Shown: positions 17,655 through 25,824 of the stretch, in pieces
Layout of the letters: each line of letters starts with the position of its first letter
Numbering within the stretch: the stretch's first letter is position 1
Source of the DNA: an uncultured Collinsella sp.
GTDB taxonomy: Bacteria > Actinomycetota > Coriobacteriia > Coriobacteriales > Coriobacteriaceae
Direction: 5' to 3'
DNA: 64,000 nucleotides
Assembly (NCBI GenBank): GCA_900768265.1
Contig: CAAGCF010000011.1
Coordinates: 5,549 to 69,548 of the forward strand
Translations under genes and position numbers: made by a program
The notes under the pieces: model-generated
Database searches by the model: none
The model's input: the letters and a program-made list of their open reading frames with translations, nothing else
What the model was told of the DNA's origin: nothing

Positions 17655-19271
17655 ATGACCGCAAAAAAGAAGTTCAATTTCAAAGCGCCGTTGGAGGTGT
17701 TCGCGAAGTCAATCGTTCAGCCGATGATGTATCTCTCGGTTGCCGGCATTCTGCTCATCGTGGGCATTATTCTGACCAACAAGACCATCTGCGCCGTGAT
17801 CCCTGTGCTGGGCTCCGGTCCGTTCCAGCTTGTGGGCGCCGTTGTCTATCAGTCGCTGATGTTTATCATCAACAACCTCTCGATTCTGTTCTGCGTGGGC
17901 ATCGCCGGCGCCATGGCAAAGAAGAACAAGGGCCATGCTTCGCTGATCGCCCTGATGTCGTTCTTCCTGTTCCTGCAGGCTAACAACATCGTGCTCAACG
18001 CCACCGGCTCTCTTGCCGAAGCGAGCGGCATGCTCGGCCTTACCGGAACCGGCCAGAGCACCGTTATGGGCATTCAGGTGCTCGATACCGGCGTGTTTGG
18101 CGGCATCATTCTTGGTTGCATCACCGGTGCTGTGTTCAACAAGTACTCGAACAAGCAGTTCCCCATTGCCCTTTCGATGTTCTCGGGCGTTCGCTTCCCG
18201 TTCCTGATCATGATCATCATCTCCTGGATCATGGGCGCTGGCTTCTGCATCGTTTGGCCTCCGGTTCAGGGTGCCATCTCCTCCGTTGCCGGCATCATTA
18301 AGGAGTCGGGCAACATCGGTCTGTTCATCTACGGCATGCTCAACAAGCTGCTCGTTCCCACCGGTCTGCACCACCTCATCTACACCCCGTTCCAGTTCTC
18401 CGATGTGGGTGGCACCCTGACGCTGGGCGATCAGGTTATCGCCGGTGCTTACCCCATCCGTGTTGCCGAGATGGCAATGACGGGCCAGCCCTTCTCCGAT
18501 AGCACCTACTTCAACAGCTACACCTTCAACAACCTGTGGCCCTACATCGGTATCGGTCTCGCCTTTATCGTCACCGCTTACAAGGGGAACAAGGATAAGA
18601 CCAAGGCCGTTATCATCCCGCTGATCATCACCGCCGTGCTCTCCTGTGTCACCGAGCCCATGGACTTCCTCTTTGTCTTTGCCGCTCCCGTGCTCTTTGT
18701 CGTTCACTCGGTTCTTTCCGGTATCTTCCTGGTCCTGCTCAAGGTCCTCTCCGTGCCCGCTTCGACTGCAGGCGGCATCATCAACATCGTGGTTTCCAAC
18801 CTGGTCCTCGGTGTCGACAAGACCAACTGGCCGATGATGCTGGTGCTCGGAGTCGTCAACGCCGCTCTGTACTTCTTCCTCTTTACCTTCCTCATTAAGA
18901 AGCTCAACCTCCACACGCCTGGTCGCGAGGAGGAGTCCGAGCTCGCCGAGTCCGTTGCCGAGGGCGAGGCCGCCGCGTCTGTCGCGGTGAAGCAGGGCGC
19001 TGTTGCCGCAGCTCCTGCAGAGGGCGTCGATGCAGGTATTGCCGACCTGGTCGCAGGTCTTGGCGGCAAGGACAACATCGAGGAGCTCGAGAACTGCTTT
19101 ACGCGTCTTCGCGTGAACGTTAAGAACCCGGACCTCATCGATGAGAATCTCATCAACCACGTGCCCAACAGCGGTATCAACCGCAACGGCAACAATATTC
19201 AGATCATCTTTGGCATGAAGGTCGCCGAGATGCGTGACAAAGTCGAGAATGCAATTGAGAAGGAGCAGTAA
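17655..19271 (+). CDS. PTS EIICB permease, alpha-glucoside type
   Basis: Predicted 538 residues from ATG 17655, which has AGGGGAG seven bases upstream (an in-frame start at 17628 lacks this). The EIIC domain spans about 1-430 with some ten hydrophobic segments and the substrate-site strings GLHHLIYTPF and TEPMDF. An acidic Ala linker is followed by an EIIB domain (about 455-538) whose phosphorylated cysteine is in ENCFTRLRV. There is no EIIA domain, which the operon supplies separately at 16170. Pairing with a GH4 6-phospho-alpha-glucosidase points to maltose or related alpha-glucosides as substrates. Confidence 0.9.
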   Translation: MTAKKKFNFKAPLEVFAKSIVQPMMYLSVAGILLIVGIILTNKTICAVIPVLGSGPFQLVGAVVYQSLMFIINNLSILFCVGIAGAMAKKNKGHASLIALMSFFLFLQANNIVLNATGSLAEASGMLGLTGTGQSTVMGIQVLDTGVFGGIILGCITGAVFNKYSNKQFPIALSMFSGVRFPFLIMIIISWIMGAGFCIVWPPVQGAISSVAGIIKESGNIGLFIYGMLNKLLVPTGLHHLIYTPFQFSDVGGTLTLGDQVIAGAYPIRVAEMAMTGQPFSDSTYFNSYTFNNLWPYIGIGLAFIVTAYKGNKDKTKAVIIPLIITAVLSCVTEPMDFLFVFAAPVLFVVHSVLSGIFLVLLKVLSVPASTAGGIINIVVSNLVLGVDKTNWPMMLVLGVVNAALYFFLFTFLIKKLNLHTPGREEESELAESVAEGEAAASVAVKQGAVAAAPAEGVDAGIADLVAGLGGKDNIEELENCFTRLRVNVKNPDLIDENLINHVPNSGINRNGNNIQIIFGMKVAEMRDKVENAIEKEQ

Positions 19272-19274
19272 ACA

Positions 19275-20657
19275 ATGATCATTACTCTGTGTGGTGGCGG
19301 ATCCACCTTTACCCCCGGCATCGTCAAGTCCATCGCTCTGCGCAAGGACGAGCTCGACGTTGACGAGATTCGTCTGTACGACATCAACGAGGAGCGCCAG
19401 CGCAAGATCGGCGTGCTCGTGGACTGGATTCTGCACGAGGACCTCGGCCTGGACATCAAGCTCACGGTGACCACCGACAAAAAGACGGCTTTTACCGACG
19501 CGAGCTTCGTGTTTGCCCAGATGCGCGTGGGCGGCTACGCCATGCGCGAGCAGGACGAGAAGATTCCGCTGCGTCACGGCTGCGTGGGCCAGGAGACCTG
19601 CGGCTGCGGCGGCCTTGCCTACGGCATGCGCACCATCTTCCCCATGGTCGAGCTGATCGATGACGTTGAGAAGTACGCCAAGAAGGACTACTGGATTCTC
19701 AACTACTCCAACCCCGCTGCCATCGTCTCCGAGGGCTGCCGCGTCCTGCGCCCCAACGCTCGCATCATCAACATCTGCGACATGCCGATCGCGATCATCG
19801 ACGTGGTTTGCGCCGCACTCGATATCGACAAGAAGGATGTCGAGTACGATTACTTTGGCCTCAACCACTTTGGTTGGTTCACCTCGATTCGCCACAAGGG
19901 CGAGGAGGTGCTCCCGCAGCTGCGCGAGTACATCAAGGAGCACCAGATCCTGCTGCCCGACTCCTACCTCAAGGGCATGGGCTCGCTCATGGCAAAGAAG
20001 CCCGAGGAGGCCACTGACGAGCACCCCGAGCAGAACCGCCACACCAAGGGCAGCTGGTACTACGTCTGGAAGGGCGAGTACGAGATCATGGAGTGCTTCC
20101 CGGAGTACCTGCCTAACACGTACCTGAACTACTACCTGCAGCAGAAGGAGTTCGTCGAGCATTCCAACCCTGAGCGCACCCGTGCTAACGAGGTTGAGGA
20201 GACGCGCGAGAAGAACCTCTTCGACGGCATCGACCACTACGAGAAGACGGGCGAGATCGACGAGAGCACGTTCTATGCGGGCAGCCACGGCGACTGGATT
20301 GCCGACCTGGCTATCGCTCTGAAGAACGATACCAAGCAGCGCTTCCTGGTCATTTGCGAGAACAAGGGCGCTATCCCCAACATGCCCTACGACGCTATGG
20401 TCGAGCTGCCTGCCTACATTGGCAAGAATGGCCCCGAGGTCATCAGCCGCGACAACATTCCTCTGTTCCAGCAGGGCCTCATGATGCAGCAGCTGAACTC
20501 CGAGAAGCTCGTGGTCGAGGCTACGATCGAGGGTTCTTACGAGAAGGCGCTCAAGGCCTTTACGCTGAACAAGACCGTGCCTTCGATGAACGTCGCCAAG
20601 GAAGTTCTCGATGACATGATCGAGGCCAACAAGGGTTACTGGCCTGAGCTTAAGTAA
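19275..20657 (+). CDS. GH4 6-phospho-alpha-glucosidase
   Basis: Predicted 460 residues, starting three bases after the permease stop. The N-terminal NAD-binding strand is ITLCGGGSTFTPG. The metal-site motif is CDMP at about 168-171; in GH4 enzymes CDMP marks the alpha-specific group and CNVP the beta-specific one. NPAAIV and NHFGWF (metal/catalytic histidine) are also present. It hydrolyses the 6-phospho-alpha-glucosides delivered by the PTS, using NAD+ and a divalent metal (usually Mn2+) through a redox-elimination mechanism, in the cytoplasm. Last gene of the operon. Confidence 0.92.
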   Translation: MIITLCGGGSTFTPGIVKSIALRKDELDVDEIRLYDINEERQRKIGVLVDWILHEDLGLDIKLTVTTDKKTAFTDASFVFAQMRVGGYAMREQDEKIPLRHGCVGQETCGCGGLAYGMRTIFPMVELIDDVEKYAKKDYWILNYSNPAAIVSEGCRVLRPNARIINICDMPIAIIDVVCAALDIDKKDVEYDYFGLNHFGWFTSIRHKGEEVLPQLREYIKEHQILLPDSYLKGMGSLMAKKPEEATDEHPEQNRHTKGSWYYVWKGEYEIMECFPEYLPNTYLNYYLQQKEFVEHSNPERTRANEVEETREKNLFDGIDHYEKTGEIDESTFYAGSHGDWIADLAIALKNDTKQRFLVICENKGAIPNMPYDAMVELPAYIGKNGPEVISRDNIPLFQQGLMMQQLNSEKLVVEATIEGSYEKALKAFTLNKTVPSMNVAKEVLDDMIEANKGYWPELK

Positions 20658-20707
20658 AGGCAGAAGGTCGCCGGCGCAAAAAGAGTCGCTGACTGTATGG
20701 CTTGAAC

Positions 20708-20750
20708 AATGCCCCGTTCGCGTATTTGCGCGGACGGGGCATTGGCGTTT
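20708..20750 (+). terminator. Probable terminator of the PTS operon
   Basis: CAATGCCCCGT pairs with ACGGGGCATTG around a G+C-rich centre, followed by GCGTTT. The stem is strong but the T tract is short. Confidence 0.6.
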
Positions 20751-20770
20751 GATGCAAGGGGTTGGCGCAG

Positions 20771-20819
20771 GGGGGGCAGGTTCGCGTGCACCAACCTGGT
20801 GCAAAGTAACCTGACCCCC
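20771..20819. repeat. 49-bp dyad-symmetric palindrome
   Basis: Three nested arm pairs share one centre at 20795: GGGGG/CCCCC, CAGGTT/AACCTG and TGCACCA/TGGTGCA. Downstream are a repeated CTTGCACCA and two near-identical GTCCCTAGGTGCC/GTCCCTGGGTGCC strings (to about 20890). It is non-coding. The remaining gap to 21122 is A+T-richer leader or promoter sequence with no gene seen. Confidence 0.8.
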
Positions 20820-21122
20820 TTGCACCACCCCCTTGCACCAAGGCAAGGGGTGTCCCTAGGTGCCGGCAGAAAAGGAGCGTCCCTGGGTGCCAAAAAAGAA
20901 AATTTGTTAGTTGATTTTTATCCGGATCGGCAATTGCAATTTGGTAATGCGTTTTACCTAAGAGGGTATTTATCTGCGGTAAAGATGTTTAGCACCGTTG
21001 AGGGTGACGTTTCATACCGCCTGCCGAACCGTGTTGCTGCCAAACAACTTTATAGGTCAGTGTGTTGCGTGTAGCAACTTCGCTCGGCTTCGCCTCCGGG
21101 CTGCCATGTGAGAGGGGATCTT

Positions 21123-22955
21123 ATGGCTCGACTGCACGTAATGGAACGCAGCCACGCTCAGGCCGTCATGGACGACCTGCACGATGCGCTCGGACGTCGT
21201 CTGGCGGTGAGTTCGCTCGCCCCGTGTCCCGTTGAGTTTACGGCAGCGCTCGTCAACCTGTGCTCCACCCAGAGCTGTGGCAAGTGCACGCCCTGCCGTG
21301 TGGGCCTGAGCGCGTTGAGCGACCTGCTCGCCGATGTGCTCGAAGGGCGCGCCGATGAGTCCACGCTCAACCTGATTGAGCGCACGGCCCGCACCATCTA
21401 CCTTTCGAGCGACTGCGCCATTGGCTACGAAGCTGGCGCCATGGCACTCACGGCCATTCGCGGCTTCCGCGACGACTTTGAGCACCACATCCGCGAGCAC
21501 TCCTGCGGTTTTGACCGCGAGGCTCGCGTTCCGTGCGTTTCGGGCTGTCCGGCGCACGTCGACATTCCCGGGTACATTTCGCTGGTCGAGGCCGGCCGCT
21601 ATGCCGACGCCGTCAAGGTCATCCGCAAGAACAATCCGCTGCCGCTCGTCTGCGGCCTGGTGTGCGAGCATCCCTGCGAGATGCACTGCCGCCGTGGCAT
21701 GGTCGACGACCCCATGAACATCCTCGCCCTCAAGCGTTTTGCCGTCGAGCACAGTGACCTCAACGACCACAAGCCGCATGTAGTGGACAACACCGGCAAG
21801 CGCGTCGCCGTGATCGGCGGCGGCCCGGCCGGCCTTTCCTGCGCCTACTACCTGGCCGTGATGGGCCATAAGGTGACCATCTTTGAGCAGCGCCACCACC
21901 TGGGCGGCATGCTGCGCTATGGCATCCCCAGCTATCGTCTGCCGCGCGAGCGCCTGCAGGCCGAGATCGACTGGATCTTGAGCGCCGGCATCGACGTTGA
22001 GCTCGATCACTCCGTCAACGGCGAGGAACTTGCCCGCCTGCGCGACGAGTTCGATGCCGTCTACCTGGCCATTGGCGCCCACAGCGATAAGAAGCTCGGC
22101 CTTCCGGGCGAGGAAGCGCTCGGCGTGGAGTCGGCCGTCAAGATGCTGCGCGCCATCGGCGATGACGAGCTGCCCGACCTGAGCGGCCAGCGCGTGTGCG
22201 TCATCGGCGGCGGCAACGTGGCCATGGACGTGGCGCGCTCCGCCGTGCGCTGCGGTGCCGAAAAGGTGAGCATCGTCTACCGCCGTCGCATCTGCGACAT
22301 GACGGCCCAGGACGCCGAGATCGCCGGCGCCCAGGCCGAGGGCTGCGAGGTGCTGGAGCTCACCGCCCCGCTCGCCATCGAGACGGGCGAGGACGGTCGC
22401 GTGTGCGGCCTGCGCGTGCAGCCGCAGATTATCGGCGAGCCCCGCCGCGGGCGCCCGGCTCCGCGTGCCGCCGCTACGCCCGAGCGCGTCATCCCCTGCG
22501 AGCGCGTGTTCGTGGCCATTGGCCAGGATATCGATTCCAAGCCATTTGAGGACATGGGCATCGCCTGCAAGTGGGGTCGCGTCGTCACCGATTCGGACGG
22601 CGTCGTGCCCAACTTCGATGGCCTCTTTAGCGGCGGCGACTGCCAGACCGGCCCCGCCACGGTCATCCGTGCCATCAACGCCGGCCGAGTTGCTTCGGCA
22701 AATATCGACCGTTACCTGGGCTTTGATCACAAGATTAAACTCGAGGTCGAGCTGCCGACCGTCCAGTTTAAGGGCAAGCACGAGTGCGGCCGCTGCGAGC
22801 TGGGCGAGCGCGAGGCGGGCGAGCGTATTCACGATTGGAATCTGGTCGAGCAGGGTCTTACCGAACAGGAGGCGCGCCAAGAGGCGAGCCGCTGCCTGCG
22901 TTGCGACCACTTTGGCTTTGGCGCGTTCCGCGGAGGGAGGAACCTGGAATGGTAG
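21123..22955 (+). CDS. NuoF/GltD-like iron-sulfur flavoprotein, hydrogenase partner
   Basis: Predicted 610 residues from ATG 21123 (GAGAGGGGA upstream). The N-terminal part carries the 4Fe-4S motif of NuoF/HydB proteins (cysteines 47, 52, 55, 58 in CSTQSCGKCTPC). From about residue 130 it resembles the small subunit of glutamate synthase: Cys-rich cluster sites (CVSGCPAHVDIPG, CGLVCEHPCEMHCRRG), an FAD fold (VIGGGPAGLSCAYY, ~227) and an NAD(P) fold (VIGGGNVAMDVA, ~359). The last 40 residues hold a CGRC...CLRCD pair. It probably moves electrons between NAD(P)H and the hydrogenase encoded by the overlapping next gene. There is no NuoE-like or FMN-binding NuoF core here, so it is not a canonical bifurcating HydB. 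Confidence 0.85.
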   Translation: MARLHVMERSHAQAVMDDLHDALGRRLAVSSLAPCPVEFTAALVNLCSTQSCGKCTPCRVGLSALSDLLADVLEGRADESTLNLIERTARTIYLSSDCAIGYEAGAMALTAIRGFRDDFEHHIREHSCGFDREARVPCVSGCPAHVDIPGYISLVEAGRYADAVKVIRKNNPLPLVCGLVCEHPCEMHCRRGMVDDPMNILALKRFAVEHSDLNDHKPHVVDNTGKRVAVIGGGPAGLSCAYYLAVMGHKVTIFEQRHHLGGMLRYGIPSYRLPRERLQAEIDWILSAGIDVELDHSVNGEELARLRDEFDAVYLAIGAHSDKKLGLPGEEALGVESAVKMLRAIGDDELPDLSGQRVCVIGGGNVAMDVARSAVRCGAEKVSIVYRRRICDMTAQDAEIAGAQAEGCEVLELTAPLAIETGEDGRVCGLRVQPQIIGEPRRGRPAPRAAATPERVIPCERVFVAIGQDIDSKPFEDMGIACKWGRVVTDSDGVVPNFDGLFSGGDCQTGPATVIRAINAGRVASANIDRYLGFDHKIKLEVELPTVQFKGKHECGRCELGEREAGERIHDWNLVEQGLTEQEARQEASRCLRCDHFGFGAFRGGRNLEW

Positions 22956-24760
22956 AGCCCAACAAAACCACCGTCAGCGACAGCACCGAAAACGGAGCAC
23001 TCAACATGGTCAAGCTCACGATCGATAATTGCGAGATCGTGGTGCCCGAGCACACCACGATCCTGGATGCAGCCAAGTCCGTCGGCATTCAGATTCCCAC
23101 CCTGTGCTACTTGCGCGATCTAAACGAGATCGGCGGCTGCCGCGTGTGCGTGGTCGAGGTCGAGGGCTGTGACCAGCTGGTCGCCGCCTGCAACAATTAC
23201 GTGCTCGACGGCATGGTGGTCCACACCAATAGCCCCAAGGCCCGCGAGGCCCGTCGCACCAACGTGCAGCTGCTGCTGTCCCAGCACGATTCGCAGTGCA
23301 CGAGCTGCGTGCGCAGCGGCAACTGCAACTTGCAGACCATCGCCAACGACCTGGGCATTTTCTATCTGCCGTATCAAAGGCATTTGGCGGGCGAGGGCTG
23401 GGATTTCGATTTTCCCATCATCCGCGAAAACGACAAGTGCATTAAATGCATGCGCTGCATCAAGGTGTGCGAGAGCGTGCAGGGCCTAGGGATTTGGGAC
23501 CTGACTAACCGCGCCACGCATACCGCCGTGGGTACCCGCGGGCGCGCACCGATCGGCAAGACCGATTGCGTCGCGTGCGGCCAGTGCATTACGCATTGCC
23601 CGACGGGCGCCCTGCGCGAGCGCGACGATACCGAGACCGTGTTCGACGCGCTCGCCGATCCCGACAAGATCGTGCTGGTGCAGATCGCGCCGGCCGTGCG
23701 TAGCGCTTGGGGCGAGGAACTTGGCATTCCGCGCGAGGAGGCCACCGTCGAGCGTCTGGCTTGCGCGCTGCGCCGCATGGGCTTTGAGTACGTGTTCGAT
23801 ACCGATTTCTCGGCTGACCTCACCATTATGGAGGAAGGCTCCGAGCTGCTCGAGCGCCTGGGCGCTGACGCCAAAGACAAAGGCGATAGTCGCGGCTGGC
23901 CCATGTTTACGAGCTGCTGCCCGGGCTGGGTGCGCTTTGTGAAGGCCCGCTATCCGGAGTTTGTCGACAGCCTGTCTACGTCCAAATCGCCGCAGCAGAT
24001 GTTCGGCGCCATTGCCAAGACGTACTACGCCAAGGTGCTGGGCGTGGAGCCCGAGCGCCTGTTCGTGGTGTCCGTTATGCCGTGCACGGCCAAGAAGGCC
24101 GAGTGCGCGCTGCCGAGTATGGTGGGCGAGAGCGGTGCGCCCGATGTGGACGTTGCACTGACGGTGCGCGAGATGGGGCGCATGATCCGCGCGAGCCACG
24201 TGAGCGTCGACACGCTGGTCGAGGAGCCGCTCGATACGCCGCTGGGCTTTGGCACGGGCGCGGGTGTGATCTTTGGCGCCACGGGCGGCGTGATGGAGGC
24301 TGCCGTGCGCTCGGCCTATTACCTGGTGACGGGCAAGAACCCCGATGCCGACTTCTTTACCGACGTGCGTGGCCTGGATGGCTGGAAGGAAGTCGTGGCC
24401 GATATCGATGACACCAAGGTGCGCGTCGCCGTGGCGCACGGGCTGGGCAACGCCGCCCGCCTGCTCGACGCGATTCGCGACGGCCGCGTGAGCTATGACT
24501 TCGTCGAAGTTATGGCATGCCCGGGCGGCTGCGTCGGCGGTGGCGGTCAGCCCATCCACGACGGCTGCGAGCTGGCGGCCGAGCGCGGCCAGGTGCTGTG
24601 GGGCCTCGATGCGAAGGCGGACATTCGCTTCTCGCATGAGAATCCCGATGTCCAGGCGTGCTACCGCGAGTTTTTGGGCGAGCCGCTCTCGCCACTGGCC
24701 GAGGAGTTGCTGCATACCGACCATCACGTCTGGTCGATGCCCAACGAGGGGACGTGCTAG
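22949..24760 (+). CDS. hydA: [FeFe] hydrogenase, catalytic subunit
   Basis: Predicted 603 residues. ATG 22949 overlaps the previous stop by seven bases and has CGGAGGGAGG upstream. Domains in order: 2Fe-2S ferredoxin fold (about 30-100, CYLRDLNEIGGCRVC), His-ligated cluster (HDSQCTSCVRSGNC), two 4Fe-4S sites (CIKCMRCIKVC, CVACGQCITHC), then the H-cluster domain. The three H-cluster signatures are intact: TSCCPGWV (~321), MPCTAKKAE (~376) and EVMACPGGCVGGGGQP (~522). It reduces protons to H2 or oxidises H2, in the cytoplasm. The maturases HydE, HydF and HydG are not in this window. Confidence 0.95.
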   Translation: MVEPNKTTVSDSTENGALNMVKLTIDNCEIVVPEHTTILDAAKSVGIQIPTLCYLRDLNEIGGCRVCVVEVEGCDQLVAACNNYVLDGMVVHTNSPKAREARRTNVQLLLSQHDSQCTSCVRSGNCNLQTIANDLGIFYLPYQRHLAGEGWDFDFPIIRENDKCIKCMRCIKVCESVQGLGIWDLTNRATHTAVGTRGRAPIGKTDCVACGQCITHCPTGALRERDDTETVFDALADPDKIVLVQIAPAVRSAWGEELGIPREEATVERLACALRRMGFEYVFDTDFSADLTIMEEGSELLERLGADAKDKGDSRGWPMFTSCCPGWVRFVKARYPEFVDSLSTSKSPQQMFGAIAKTYYAKVLGVEPERLFVVSVMPCTAKKAECALPSMVGESGAPDVDVALTVREMGRMIRASHVSVDTLVEEPLDTPLGFGTGAGVIFGATGGVMEAAVRSAYYLVTGKNPDADFFTDVRGLDGWKEVVADIDDTKVRVAVAHGLGNAARLLDAIRDGRVSYDFVEVMACPGGCVGGGGQPIHDGCELAAERGQVLWGLDAKADIRFSHENPDVQACYREFLGEPLSPLAEELLHTDHHVWSMPNEGTC

Positions 24761-24762
24761 CG

Positions 24763-25821
24763 ATGCGCGCCTTTGATTTCGAGATGTCGCGCCGGGGATT
24801 TGCCTCGGCGCTTGCCGCGGGCGCGTTGTCGCTCGCGCTGGCTGGCTGCGGCGGCGGTGCTGCGGGGGCGGGGTCTGCTGCGGGCTCGGCTGCCGGGAAG
24901 GCCGCTGACGGTGCCGCTGCCGAGCCGGTCGAGGTGCACGTCGCGTCGCTCAAGGGTCCGACGTCGATCGGTCTGGTGCAGTTTATGGACCAGGCGGCCG
25001 ACGGTGCCACGGACAACGAGTTCGACTTTGCGATTAGCGCCGCAGCTGACGAGATCGTGCCTAAGGTGATTCAGGGCGATGTCGATATCGCCCTAGTGCC
25101 CGCCAACGTGGCGAGCGTGCTCTACAACAAGACCGAGGGCGCGGCGCAGGTCATCGACATCAACACGCTGGGCGTGCTGAACGTGGTGACGGGTAACGCG
25201 GACGTCGCCTCTTTTGGCGATCTGGCGGGTCGTACCGTCTACATGACGGGCAAGGGCACCACGCCAGAGTACGTCATGAACTACCTGCTGGAGCGCGCGG
25301 GCCTGACCGGCCAGGTGACGCTCGAGTTTAAGAGCGAACCCACCGAGGTGCTGTCGGCCCTGCTTGCCGATCCGTCTGCCGTGGGCGTGCTGCCGGAGCC
25401 GTTCAAGACCGCTGCCATCGCCAAGAGCGAGGGCAAGCTGTCGGCGCCGGTAAGTCTGACCGATGTGTGGGATGAGCTGGCGGGTGACACGGGCTCGCGC
25501 TTGCTGACGGGTGTGACCGTGGTGCGCCGCGCGTTTGCCGAGGAACATCCCGAGGCCGTGTCGGAATTCTTGCGCTGCCATGAGGCGAGCGTGAAGGCCG
25601 TCAACGCGGCGCCGGCGGACTGGGCTCAGGCCGTGGTTGATGCGGGCATCGTGGATAACGCCACGATTGCCGAAAAGGCGATTCCCGGGTGCATGCTTGT
25701 CTGCCAGACGGGGAAGGATATGAAGGCGGCGCTCGGTGGGTACCTGCAGGTGCTGGCCGATGCGGACGCGAGCGTCGTGGGTGGCAAGCTCCCGGCCGAT
25801 GATTTCTACTACATGGAGTAG
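24763..25821 (+). CDS. Lipoprotein solute-binding protein of an ABC transporter
   Basis: Predicted 352 residues, starting two bases after the hydrogenase stop. The N-terminus has a twin-arginine-like MSRRGF and a lipobox LAGC with the lipidated cysteine at 29, so it is exported and anchored to the membrane. The mature part looks like the NMT1/SsuA/ThiY periplasmic-binding family: VHVASLKGPTSIGLVQ, GDVDIALVPANVASVLYN, LAGRTVYMTGKGTTPEY. The substrate cannot be told from the sequence; the family carries sulfonates, nitrate and thiamine precursors, among others. The tight linkage to hydrogenase genes is notable. Confidence 0.85.
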   Translation: MRAFDFEMSRRGFASALAAGALSLALAGCGGGAAGAGSAAGSAAGKAADGAAAEPVEVHVASLKGPTSIGLVQFMDQAADGATDNEFDFAISAAADEIVPKVIQGDVDIALVPANVASVLYNKTEGAAQVIDINTLGVLNVVTGNADVASFGDLAGRTVYMTGKGTTPEYVMNYLLERAGLTGQVTLEFKSEPTEVLSALLADPSAVGVLPEPFKTAAIAKSEGKLSAPVSLTDVWDELAGDTGSRLLTGVTVVRRAFAEEHPEAVSEFLRCHEASVKAVNAAPADWAQAVVDAGIVDNATIAEKAIPGCMLVCQTGKDMKAALGGYLQVLADADASVVGGKLPADDFYYME

Positions 25822-25824
25822 CCC

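Noticed and set aside
17709..20846. 1045-residue minus-strand open frame
   Set aside because: It lies antisense to the PTS permease and GH4 glucosidase, has no recognisable domain and a composition expected from the complement of G+C-biased codons.
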